Shown here one piece after another: positions 34,881-42,694 of a DNA stretch of 64,000 nucleotides (the first letter of the stretch is position 1; every line of letters begins with the position of its first letter). This stretch comes from Archangium lansingense. Lineage in GTDB: Bacteria > Myxococcota > Myxococcia > Myxococcales > Myxococcaceae. Under the pieces are notes generated by a model. It saw nothing but the letters and a program-made list of their open reading frames with translations. It was not told the DNA's origin and made no database searches. The stretch lies in NCBI RefSeq assembly GCF_026626635.1, contig NZ_JAPNKA010000001.1, positions 8,804,001-8,868,000 on the forward strand, written 5' to 3'. A program made the position numbers and the translations under genes.

Positions 34881-35878
34881 GGCGCGGGCACCGGGTTGTG
34901 GCACGCGGCCTCCTGGCCCTCGCGCTTGGCTTCCAGGGCCGGCTCCACCCGGGCGCAGATGTCCAGCGCGCGCTCGCATCGGTCGCGGAAGCGGCATCCC
35001 CCGGGCAGCCGGCGGAGGCTCGGCACCATTCCGGGGATCGTCTTCAACCGAGGGCGCGCCCCGGCCTCCCCCGTCTCCTGGAGGGCCGGAATCGAGCGCA
35101 GCAGCCCCGCCGTGTACGGGTGCGCTGGCTGACGGAAGAGCGCCTTCACCGGGGCCCGCTCCACCACCCGGCCCGCGTACATCACCACCACCGCGTCACA
35201 GCTCTCGGCCACCACGCCCAAGTCATGGGTGATGAGCATCACCGCCATGCGGCGCTCCGCCTGCAACCGCTCGAGCAGCTCCAGAATCTGCGCCTGGATG
35301 GTGACGTCCAACGCGGTGGTGGGCTCGTCCGCGATGAGCAGCTCCGGCCCACACGCGAGCGCAAGGGCGATCATCACCCGCTGGCGCATGCCGCCGGAGA
35401 GTTGGTGCGGGTAGCTGTCCACGCGCTGCTCGGGAGCGGGAATGCCCACCTGGCGCAGCATCTCCACCGAGTGCTCGCGTGCGGCGGCCTTCGACAACCC
35501 CTGGTGCAGCCGCACTCCCTCGCCGATCTGCTCGCCTACCGTGTACACGGGGTTGAGCGAGGTCATCGGCTCCTGGAACACCATGGAGAGGTGGCGCCCA
35601 CGCATGCGGCGCATCTTCCCCTCGGGGAGCGTGAGGAGGTCTTCGCCCTGGAAGAGGATCTGCCCGCCCACCACTCGGCCGGGCGGCTCGGGCACCAGCC
35701 GCATCACCGAGAGCGCGGTGAGGCTCTTGCCACAGCCACTCTCCCCCACCACGCCCAGCGTGCCGCCAGGCGGAATGGAGAAGGACACGTCATCTACGGC
35801 CAGCACCGGGCCCTCCTCCAGGGAGAGCTGGGTCTTCAGTCCACGGACGTCGAGGAGAGGCTCGGACATGGGGCTCAC
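34877..35878 (-). CDS. oligopeptide/dipeptide ABC transporter ATP-binding protein (DppD/OppD type)
   Basis: A 333-residue ABC ATPase with Walker A GESGCGKSLT, Q-loop MVFQEPMTSLNPVYTV (typical of this family), signature SGGMRQRVMIALALA, Walker B LLIADEPTTALD and a C-terminal oligo_HPY segment (LPGGCRFRDRCERA). Start is GTG 35878 (TTGAGG seven bases upstream) or ATG 35869, which would give MSEPLLDVRG. The Cys-rich tail is characteristic of peptide importers. Confidence 0.9.
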   Translation of the reverse strand: MSPMSEPLLDVRGLKTQLSLEEGPVLAVDDVSFSIPPGGTLGVVGESGCGKSLTALSVMRLVPEPPGRVVGGQILFQGEDLLTLPEGKMRRMRGRHLSMVFQEPMTSLNPVYTVGEQIGEGVRLHQGLSKAAAREHSVEMLRQVGIPAPEQRVDSYPHQLSGGMRQRVMIALALACGPELLIADEPTTALDVTIQAQILELLERLQAERRMAVMLITHDLGVVAESCDAVVVMYAGRVVERAPVKALFRQPAHPYTAGLLRSIPALQETGEAGARPRLKTIPGMVPSLRRLPGGCRFRDRCERALDICARVEPALEAKREGQEAACHNPVPAP

Positions 35879-35907
35879 GGCCGGGCCTCAACACCCGGCC
35901 CGGGGCA

Positions 35908-36987
35908 TCACTTCCGGGACAGCTCCTCCAGGAACTCCTCCTCGCGGATGATGCGCTTGCGGATGAGGAGCCGGATGAGGCTGGCCACCATGCGCGCGGG
36001 CTTCACCTTCTCCGTGTGCAGCGTCGCCTCGGCGCCATCCGCCATCCGCTCGAGGTCCTCGAGCACCTTCAGGTCCTCATCGGTGATGTCCGGAGGCCGA
36101 GGGGCGGGAGGCGGCTGCGGCAGGCCCTTGGCGGCACCACCGAAGACGACCACCGGTACGCCCTTCGCGGCGGGCGAAGCCGACGGCTCGGGCTCAGGCT
36201 CACCGAGCAGCTCATCGAGGAGATCCTCGCTCTCCTGCGGGGGCGGAGGCGGAGGGGTCGCGGCAGCCTTGGACTTCGGCGAGGCCCGGGGGGTGATGAG
36301 GGTGATGTCCTCGTCATCCTCATCGAATGGCGGCGGGGCCGGGGGCGCCGGCGGCTTTGGCTTCAACGCGGACCTCGGGGAGATGAGGGTGAGACCGTCG
36401 TCGTCATCGGGGGGCGGCGGCGCGGAGGGCGCATCCCAATCGAGCAGGGCCGAGACAGCAGCGGCTGCCGAAGACAGCGGAGGGCTCTCGTTTACGGGCT
36501 CCAGCACCGGCGGGCCGCCGTCTTCCGGAGAGAGGAGCCCTACCATCGCCCGGCCGCTCACGAGGTCGAGCGCGCGGTCGATGTCGTCCTCGGCGGCGAC
36601 GTGTACCCGAATGGGCTTGTTGAGCTGGAAGCTCAGCTCGCCCACCACGGTCAGGTCCGAGGGATCATCCACCGCCACGAGCAACCGCTCGCCACGGGCC
36701 TCCTTCTCGAGCCCGAACAGCACGAAGCGGTGCTCGGCCTGGAAGTCGAGCGAGACGAGCTCGCGCACCCGCTGGGGGATCTCCTCCGGGATCTGGACGA
36801 AGGGCAGATCAAACTGACGCGCCAGCGCCTGGGCTACGGCGGTGGGCTCGGTGAACCCCAGGGCGATGATGACTGACCCCAGGCGCTGTCCCTGGCCGTA
36901 GACCCGCTGCTGGCCGAGTGCCTTGCGGACTTGCTCTGGGTTGAGCGCGCCCGATTCGATGAGCAGCTCGCCGATCTTCTTGCGCAT
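35908..36987 (-). CDS. stand-alone MshEN-domain protein, candidate c-di-GMP receptor
   Basis: A 359-residue protein. Residues 4-62 contain two copies of the MshEN pattern (R/K)(L/I)GxxLxxxGxxxxxxLxxxLxxQ: KIGELLIESGALNPEQVRKA and, after a spacer, RLGSVIIALGFTEPTAVAQA. In type II secretion and type IV pilus ATPases this N-domain binds c-di-GMP. No ATPase domain follows; instead there is a GspE-N-like fold to about residue 155, a long Pro/Asp-rich disordered region, and a helical C terminus. It lies 24 bases from a similar gene. Confidence 0.75.
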   Translation of the reverse strand: MRKKIGELLIESGALNPEQVRKALGQQRVYGQGQRLGSVIIALGFTEPTAVAQALARQFDLPFVQIPEEIPQRVRELVSLDFQAEHRFVLFGLEKEARGERLLVAVDDPSDLTVVGELSFQLNKPIRVHVAAEDDIDRALDLVSGRAMVGLLSPEDGGPPVLEPVNESPPLSSAAAAVSALLDWDAPSAPPPPDDDDGLTLISPRSALKPKPPAPPAPPPFDEDDEDITLITPRASPKSKAAATPPPPPPQESEDLLDELLGEPEPEPSASPAAKGVPVVVFGGAAKGLPQPPPAPRPPDITDEDLKVLEDLERMADGAEATLHTEKVKPARMVASLIRLLIRKRIIREEEFLEELSRK

Positions 36988-37011
36988 GGAAGGACGGGGG
37001 GATTGGACGGC

Positions 37012-37758
37012 TTAACGCTTGACCTTCGCCAGGTACTCATCGCGGGTGAAGACACCCTTCTCGATGAGCAGCTCCACCATGGCCTTGAGGGCCGCGACCT
37101 CCTTGCGCTGCACCTCCTCCACGCTGCGCAGGAGCTCCACCGGGCTGCCATTGCCGCCGCGCACCGAGGGCATCTCTCGCGAGGGCGAGGGCGGCATCGG
37201 GGCCGGGGCCGGAGTCCTCGCCGGAGCGGGAGGCGCGACCGGCGCATTCATGTTCTTGACGACGGTGCGGCCCTGGGCGTCCACCACCTTGAAGTTGGTG
37301 TCCGCGTCCGCCAGCTCGCCCTGGTCATCGTAGAAGCGCGCCATGGCCCGGGCGATGGCCGTCCGGCCGGCCACGTTGGGGACGATGCGGCACTTGGTGA
37401 CGGCGCGCAGCTCGTCCAGCTGCCGCACGTTGAGCGGGTCCGAGATGGCCACCACCAGCGTCTTGTTATCGTCGCGAAGCTGCAGCGGCAGCACCGCGAA
37501 GTCCCGCGCTATCTGCAGCGGCACCTTGTTGAGCACGTGCTGGGGGATTTCCTTCACCGCGTCCAGGTTCACCGCGGGAATGGCGAGCTGCTTGGACAAC
37601 GCCCTCACCAGGATGTCCTCGGACACGAGGTTCATCCGCACCAGGATCTCTCCCAGTTTGCCGCCCCACTTCGCCTGCTCCGCGAGCGCCGCCTTGAGCT
37701 GGCTCTCCTGGAGCACGTTCGCCTTGATCAGCAGTTCGCCAAGCTTGATCTGTGCCAT
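37012..37758 (-). CDS. stand-alone MshEN-domain protein
   Basis: A 248-residue protein with two MshEN-type repeats, KLGELLIKANVLQESQLKAA and KLGEILVRMNLVSEDILVRA. In both, the middle Gly of the consensus is replaced by Asn, which may weaken nucleotide binding. The rest of the GspE-N fold runs to about residue 150, followed by a Pro-rich linker and a C-terminal helical hairpin (EVAALKAMVELLIEKGVFTRDEY). The domain order matches the neighbouring gene, suggesting duplication. No ATPase motif is present. Confidence 0.75.
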   Translation of the reverse strand: MAQIKLGELLIKANVLQESQLKAALAEQAKWGGKLGEILVRMNLVSEDILVRALSKQLAIPAVNLDAVKEIPQHVLNKVPLQIARDFAVLPLQLRDDNKTLVVAISDPLNVRQLDELRAVTKCRIVPNVAGRTAIARAMARFYDDQGELADADTNFKVVDAQGRTVVKNMNAPVAPPAPARTPAPAPMPPSPSREMPSVRGGNGSPVELLRSVEEVQRKEVAALKAMVELLIEKGVFTRDEYLAKVKR

Positions 37759-37848
37759 GTCGCAGTTGTGGTGGGTCCGAACGGACCCGCCGGTCCAACC
37801 AGTGTACCTTGAGAATCCAACGATTGCCGCATTCTCGACGCCGCCCGC

Positions 37849-38670
37849 TCAAGAACCGGGCGAGGCAGGAGGCAGGGCGACGGGAGGCAGGGACTGGCCG
37901 CCCTCGTCCACCTCGACCACGGGGACATCCTCCGGAGCGGAGAGGTCGAAGAGGGTGAGGTCCGGGGACTCGTTGAGGGTGATGCCGGTGTAGCGCAGGC
38001 CGAGGGACATATCGGCCGTGGGGGCCCGGAGCGTCACATCGTGGGGGAAGACGAGCTCCCCCTGCTCCTTGAAGTGGTCGTACTCGAGGCCATAGGCCTG
38101 GAGGCCCCGCACCTCGCTGCGCACCACCCGAAGGTGCTTGGGGTGGACGTGAAGCACCTGGGACACCGCTCCCCTGTGCAGCGTGAGGACGTACATCCGC
38201 TCCTTCTCATCCAGGGAGAGCGTCATCCGGTCGGCGGGGATGAAGGGCACCTTGCCGAGCATCACGGAGACCAGCTCCTCGCTCGGCAGGGCCACGGGCA
38301 GGAAGCGCGAGAGGTTCCGAGGGGTCGCCGGCCCCTGGTAGAACTTGTTCTCCTGCGCCTGGAAGAGGCCGAAGCGCTGCCCGTCCGTGACGAGCACGGC
38401 GATGGGCCGGTTGAAGAAGTCGAACATCTCCACGCGCAGCAGGCCCGGCCGGGAGGCGGACAGCCAGGCCGAGACGGTACCGGAGCCTTGGGGCGACTCC
38501 ACCCGGATCTTCCCGTCTCCCTGGAGGGTGGCCACCCGATCCTGGGCGGCGCTCACCAAGCGAAAGAGCTCCTCGGCCTGGGTGATGTGGCCCTGTGGAC
38601 CGAAATCGATGCGCTTGGGACAACCTGAACATAAGAGAGCCAGGAAGATTGCTGCGGCTGCGCGGTTCAT
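37849..38670 (-). CDS. DUF4292 outer-membrane lipoprotein
   Basis: A 273-residue protein starting at ATG 38670 with a lipoprotein signal (IFLALLCSGC, Cys at about 17). The mature part resembles the DUF4292/LolB-like half-barrel (GDGKIRVESPQGSGTVSAWL, LLRVEMFDFFNRPIAVLV). LolB-like proteins handle lipoproteins or lipids between membranes. A Pro-rich tail follows. It is divergent from the ExbB-like gene, with only 42 bases between starts. Confidence 0.8.
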   Translation of the reverse strand: MNRAAAAIFLALLCSGCPKRIDFGPQGHITQAEELFRLVSAAQDRVATLQGDGKIRVESPQGSGTVSAWLSASRPGLLRVEMFDFFNRPIAVLVTDGQRFGLFQAQENKFYQGPATPRNLSRFLPVALPSEELVSVMLGKVPFIPADRMTLSLDEKERMYVLTLHRGAVSQVLHVHPKHLRVVRSEVRGLQAYGLEYDHFKEQGELVFPHDVTLRAPTADMSLGLRYTGITLNESPDLTLFDLSAPEDVPVVEVDEGGQSLPPVALPPASPGS

Positions 38671-38712
38671 GGCTTTAGTCTCGCGCCAGGCCGACCTTCC
38701 TGGCCACCATTC

Positions 38713-39432
38713 ATGAGCCTTTCCGACCTCCTCCACTACCTGCGCATCGGCGGCTTCACCCTCGCCTTCCTGCTCCTCGCCTCCGTGGTGGCCCTGGGTG
38801 TGGCCATCGAGCGGCTGATCGCTCTCTGGGGGGTGAGCGAGCGCTCCCGAGCCCTCGGGGACACCGTCCATAAGCACCTGCTGCGCGGGGACATCACCGC
38901 GGCCCGAACCGCCACCGAGCGCTCGGACGCCGCCGTGGCCGACATCTTCCTGGCGGGTTTCGACCGCTTCGAGCGCACCCGGGGAAGCTGTGACGGCGTG
39001 GAGTCGGCGGTGGAGCGCGAGCGCGCCCAGGTGGGCCTGCGGCTGCGCCGCAACCTGTGGATTCTGGCCACCATCGGCTCGCTGACGCCGTTCGTGGGCC
39101 TCTTCGGCACGGTGGCCGGCATCATGCGCTCCTTCAAGGACCTGGGCCTGGATGTGCAGGCGGGCGGCACGGGTGGCACGGCCGCGGTGATGACGGGCAT
39201 CTCCGAGGCGCTGGTGGCCACGGCGGTGGGCATCCTCGTCGCAGTGCAGGCCATGGCCTTCTACAACTACTTCCAGGCGAGGCTGTCGCGTGTGCTCGTG
39301 GAGCTGCGGCTCCTGGGTGACGAGTTCGCCGAGCTGTTGCGCGAGCGTCCGATGAACGGCGCCTCGACTTCCGCTGCCACTCCTACTGCACCGGCTCCGG
39401 TGGACGCGTCGCGTTCCCAGCCGGAGGCCTGA
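38713..39432 (+). CDS. MotA/TolQ/ExbB proton-channel family protein
   Basis: A 239-residue protein with three transmembrane helices: an N-terminal helix (FTLAFLLLASVVALGVAI), and a pair around residues 115-135 and 160-180 (WILATIGSLTPFVGLFGTVAGIM, ALVATAVGILVAVQAMAFYN). The GLFGTVxGIM motif is typical of ExbB/TolQ. It uses the proton gradient with its ExbD-type partner encoded nine bases downstream. No TonB gene is nearby, so the driven process is unknown. Confidence 0.9.
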   Translation: MSLSDLLHYLRIGGFTLAFLLLASVVALGVAIERLIALWGVSERSRALGDTVHKHLLRGDITAARTATERSDAAVADIFLAGFDRFERTRGSCDGVESAVERERAQVGLRLRRNLWILATIGSLTPFVGLFGTVAGIMRSFKDLGLDVQAGGTGGTAAVMTGISEALVATAVGILVAVQAMAFYNYFQARLSRVLVELRLLGDEFAELLRERPMNGASTSAATPTAPAPVDASRSQPEA

Positions 39433-39441
39433 GGTCCACCC

Positions 39442-39894
39442 ATGGCGATGGGCAAGACTCCAGGAGATCCCGACGGCAACGGCGAGGACGTCGGCTTCGC
39501 GGAGATCAACATCACTCCGCTGACCGACATCTTCCTCGTGCTCCTCATCATCTTCATGGTGACGAGCTCGGTCATCGTGCAGCAGGCCCCGGGCGGCGCG
39601 CAGACGGGCCTCAAGGTGAACCTGCCCAAGGGCGGCACCACCGACGTCACGGCGCGCGCCACCGACCTGTCCGTGGCCGTGCTCGTGGACGGGCGCTTCG
39701 TGCTGGGTGGCAACGTGGTCAGCGAGGACGAGCTCAAGCGCGCCTTCGCCAAGGCCCAGCAGGAGAACCCGGACACCATCGTCATCGTCCAGGCCGACGA
39801 GGGCGTCCCCCACGGCACCGTGGTGCTGGTGATGGAGATGGCCAAGAGCGTTGGGCTCGGCCAGCTCGCCATCGGCGTGCGCGACTCGCGGTAG
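39442..39894 (+). CDS. ExbD/TolR-family protein
   Basis: A 150-residue protein with a single N-terminal membrane helix that carries the essential Asp (NITPLTDIFLVLLIIFMV), followed by a periplasmic domain (SVAVLVDGRFVLGGNVVSEDEL). It partners the ExbB-like channel encoded just upstream. Confidence 0.9.
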   Translation: MAMGKTPGDPDGNGEDVGFAEINITPLTDIFLVLLIIFMVTSSVIVQQAPGGAQTGLKVNLPKGGTTDVTARATDLSVAVLVDGRFVLGGNVVSEDELKRAFAKAQQENPDTIVIVQADEGVPHGTVVLVMEMAKSVGLGQLAIGVRDSR

Positions 39895-39899
39895 AAGCC

Positions 39900-40550
39900 C
39901 TAGCCTCCCGCGGGCGCGTTGCGCAGCCATCGCCACAGCGCGCCCAGGCTCGGAGAGACCCGGAACATCGTCCAACGCACCTGCCGGAGCTGTGCACCCT
40001 TCAGCTCCTTCACCATCGGGTCGAGCAACGCCATCGCCTCGGCCGGCAGATACTGCCGGGACAGCAGCAGCGCCAGGTCCAATCTCGGATCGAAGAGCGT
40101 GGGCTCCAGCGCGAGCGCCTCCTTCAGCAGGGCGATGGCCTCCCGGCGCTCGTCCTTGCCGCGCAGGAGGAGCCGGCCGCGCAGGAACATCTTCACCGCG
40201 TCCGCGCGGCGTCCCTTCGCGAGGTTCATCTGCGCCACCTGCTGCCAGAGGTTCACCTGCGTGGGGAACGTCTCCGCCGCCTGCGTGTAGACGGCCAGCG
40301 CCTTGTCCGCGAACCCCTTGTCGAGGTGCCCCTGAGCCGCCGTGCGGAAGCTCTGGAGCGAGGCCTCGGCCTCATTCACGCGAGCCAGCAGCGGTGCCAG
40401 CTTCACGTGGACGGCCGGATCCTTCGGCTCCATCTCTAGCGCCTTGCGGTACCCGGCGATCGCTTTCTTCAGCTTGCCCTTGGACCGAGCGACATCAGCC
40501 TCGGTGATGATTTCCGAGCGAGTGGGCGGCTCTTTCTTTCCGAAGAGCAT
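39900..40550 (-). CDS. TPR-repeat protein
   Basis: A 216-residue soluble protein (start MLFGKKEPP) with about four TPR-like helix pairs (KLKKAIAGYRKALEMEPKD, FADKALAVYTQAAETFP, REAIALLKEALALEPTLFDP). It has no signal peptide, so it is cytoplasmic. It converges with the ExbD-type gene, with five bases between stops. Its partner is unknown. Confidence 0.8.
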   Translation of the reverse strand: MLFGKKEPPTRSEIITEADVARSKGKLKKAIAGYRKALEMEPKDPAVHVKLAPLLARVNEAEASLQSFRTAAQGHLDKGFADKALAVYTQAAETFPTQVNLWQQVAQMNLAKGRRADAVKMFLRGRLLLRGKDERREAIALLKEALALEPTLFDPRLDLALLLSRQYLPAEAMALLDPMVKELKGAQLRQVRWTMFRVSPSLGALWRWLRNAPAGG

Positions 40551-40611
40551 GGCGAGCCCATTCTACCCCGGCGCGGCAACTCCCGAGAGAGTTGCCAGAC
40601 GGGCGGAAATT

Positions 40612-41238
40612 TCAACCCAGATGCGGTGCGCGCGGCTTGATGCCCAGGCGCGCCATCGCCTGCTGGAAGACGGCGTACTCCTGGGCGCCCTGCAGGGCGA
40701 AGCGGTCAGCGAGAATGAAGGTAGGCACAGCCTGAATGCCCATCTCCTGCGCCTCGCGGACGGCGTCCTCGACCACCTGACGGTAGCGGCCCTCTTCCAC
40801 CGCCCGATGCATCACCTCGGGGTCCAGTCCGGCCTCCTGCGCCGCACCTCGGAGCGTGTCCCACTGCCACAGGTCCTGCCCCTCGCTCCAATAGCGCCGC
40901 AGCAGCGCCGCATGGAACGGCTCGAGCCTTCCCTGGTCCCGGGCGAACTCCGCCGCCTGGTGCGCGCGCCGCGTCGAGGGGATGACGTCGCGCTCCACCA
41001 TCTTCAACCCAGCCGCGGCCGCTCGACGTTTGAGTGGATTGTTCGGGTCCTTCATCCGCTCGCGCACGTAGGCCGGCAGGGGCAACCCCTCTGGCGGCGT
41101 CTCCGGGCGCAGGAAGAATGGACGCCAGTCCACCTGGACGTCGTACTCCTTCTTCAGCTTCTCGACCTCCACGAGGCCGACGTAGCACCACGGTCAGACG
41201 AAGTCCGACCACACCCTGATCGTCACGATCTCGCTCAT
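40612..41238 (-). CDS. DsbA/FrnE-like oxidoreductase, probable selenoprotein (TGA at active site)
   Basis: Starting at ATG 41238 (AGGTG seven bases upstream), the frame reads MSEIVTIRVWSDFV, then TGA at 41196-41194, then PWCYVGLVEVEKLKK and on to a normal stop, 208 residues in all. FrnE/DsbA-family proteins have SDxxCPWCYxG here, so the TGA falls exactly on the first active-site Cys (U15-P-W-C18). An 8-bp hairpin with a GUG loop lies 13 bases after the TGA (41162-41180), a bacterial SECIS-like element. The rest fits the family: helical insertion, cis-Pro loop QAVPTFI and a C-terminal helix. A protein begun at GTG 41172 would lack the whole active site. A sequencing error (TGC to TGA) is the main alternative. 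Confidence 0.8.
41162..41180 (-). promoter_or_regulatory. candidate bacterial SECIS hairpin
   Basis: On the mRNA, 13 bases after the UGA, UCGGCCUC pairs with GAGGUCGA (8 bp, one G-U) around a GUG loop. Bacterial SECIS elements lie inside the coding region directly after the UGA and have a small apical loop with a G among its first bases, about 16-37 bases from the UGA. Here the loop starts 22 bases after it. Confidence 0.65.
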
Positions 41239-41317
41239 GAGGCACACCTAACATCGCCGGAGACCGCCTGCCACTCCCTCCCGTGCTCAGGGGCGGGAGT
41301 GACAGGCGCTCGACAGC

Positions 41318-42535
41318 TCAGAGGATACGGCGCGAGCGCGGATAGCTGCCGAGGACGAAAAGCTCACGGCAGTGGGTCTGGGCCTGCTCGACGGCGCTGA
41401 TCATGGCCGGGTCCTCCCGGTGGCCGAGCGCATCGACGAAGAACGTATACGTCCACCGCTCCCGGCCCCGTGGCCGCTTGTCGATGTGCGAGAGGTTGAT
41501 GCCGGCGGACTGGAACGCACCGAGCACCTCCACCAGCGCGCCGGGCTTGTCGTCGGTGGTGAACATGATCGACGTCTTGTCATCGCCGGTCGGCCGGGCG
41601 TGCTGCCGGGCGATGATGACGAAGCGGGTGATGTTGTTCGGGTCGTCCTCGATGCGAGGGAAGAGGACGTTGAGCCCGTAGAGCTGCCCGGCGAGCGCCG
41701 AGCCGATGGCAGCCGAGCCGGGCTCGGCACCGATCTCCAGGGCCTTGCGGCACTCCTCGGCGGCGATCTGCGCGGCGCGCGAGCTGCTGGCCGCGGGCAT
41801 GAGCTCGACGCCGGGGTACTGGGTGCTCAGCCAGTGGCGACACTGCTGGAAGATCTCCGGCTTGGAGTGGATGCGCCGGACCTGGCTGGGCTGGCAGTTG
41901 GCCAGCAGGGCGTGGTGAACGGAGAGCTGCACCTCGCCGTAGATGGAGATCTGATGGGCGTTGGCCTTGAAGGCATCGAGCGTCTCCACGATGCCGCCGC
42001 CCACCGAGTTCTCGATGGGCACGAGCCCGTAGTTGACGTGCCCGCGACTCACCTCGGTGAACACACCGCCAATCTCCCGCAAGTCCTCGTAGTCCACGGA
42101 GGAGGCAAACTGCTTGACGGCGGCGGCGTGCGAGTTGGAGCCAGGCGGGCCCAGGTAGCCAATCCGCAGCGGCTGCTCGAGCGCGAAGGAGCCGCTCATC
42201 AGCTCGCGGTAGATGCCCTCCATGGCGCGGTCACTCAGGGGTCCCTTGTTGGACGCCAGGACCTTGCGCAGCACCTCGGCCTCGCGGTGCGGCGCGTAGA
42301 TGGGAGTGCCCTCGACGCGCTTGGTCTTGCCCACCTCCACGACGAGGCTGGCCCGCTCGTTCAGGAGCCGAACCAGGCGCTGGTCCACGGCATCGATCTT
42401 CCGGCGCAGTTCCTGGAGCTGGGACGAATCCTTGGGCTTGGCCGGGGGGAGCGTACCCGCGAGAGGCACGGGGGCCACTGCGCGGGGCCCACGGGAGGGA
42501 CGACTGCTCTTCTTTCGGGTCTTCCTGGTGGCCAT
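41318..42535 (-). CDS. pheA: bifunctional chorismate mutase/prephenate dehydratase
   Basis: A 405-residue P-protein for phenylalanine synthesis. After a basic leader (MATRKTRKKSSR) come an AroQ-type chorismate mutase domain (LQELRRKIDAVDQRLVRLLN, about 40-125), a prephenate dehydratase domain (IGYLGPPGSNSHAAA, GLVPIENSVGGGI, ITRFVIIA) and an ACT regulatory domain (SIMFTTDDKPGALVEVLGAF, NLSHIDKRPRGRE) that usually senses phenylalanine. ATG 42535 was chosen; a longer form would add about 25 poorly conserved residues. Confidence 0.93.
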   Translation of the reverse strand: MATRKTRKKSSRPSRGPRAVAPVPLAGTLPPAKPKDSSQLQELRRKIDAVDQRLVRLLNERASLVVEVGKTKRVEGTPIYAPHREAEVLRKVLASNKGPLSDRAMEGIYRELMSGSFALEQPLRIGYLGPPGSNSHAAAVKQFASSVDYEDLREIGGVFTEVSRGHVNYGLVPIENSVGGGIVETLDAFKANAHQISIYGEVQLSVHHALLANCQPSQVRRIHSKPEIFQQCRHWLSTQYPGVELMPAASSSRAAQIAAEECRKALEIGAEPGSAAIGSALAGQLYGLNVLFPRIEDDPNNITRFVIIARQHARPTGDDKTSIMFTTDDKPGALVEVLGAFQSAGINLSHIDKRPRGRERWTYTFFVDALGHREDPAMISAVEQAQTHCRELFVLGSYPRSRRIL

Positions 42536-42629
42536 CGGTCTCCAGCGCGGTTGAGCACGGAAGACGGGATTCTCCCTCAGGAACCCCGGAGACGCACTGG
42601 AAGTGTTCACCCCGGGCTCCCGAGCCCCG

Positions 42630-42662
42630 CACCCCGACCCCCTCCCAGTGGGAGAGGGAGGG
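42630..42662. repeat. second copy of a CACCCCGAC hairpin repeat
   Basis: This 33-bp segment matches 29032-29063 except for a few bases in the stem and loop, and folds into an interrupted CCCTCCC/GGGAGAGGG hairpin. It lies between the 3' end of the acyl-CoA dehydrogenase gene and pheA. The interval 42536-42694 holds no gene. Confidence 0.55.
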
Positions 42663-42694
42663 AGCGAGGGCCAGGAGCACCTCGGGCTTCGACG

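Noticed and set aside
36090..36420. Repetitive Pro-coding stretch as a repeat array
   Set aside because: The periodicity comes from codons for Pro- and Asp-rich linkers within the MshEN protein; there are no conserved repeats with unique spacers.
41162..41172. GTG 41172 as the start of the DsbA/FrnE-like gene
   Set aside because: This would remove the first strand and the whole CxxC active site; the better start with a ribosome site lies upstream of the TGA.
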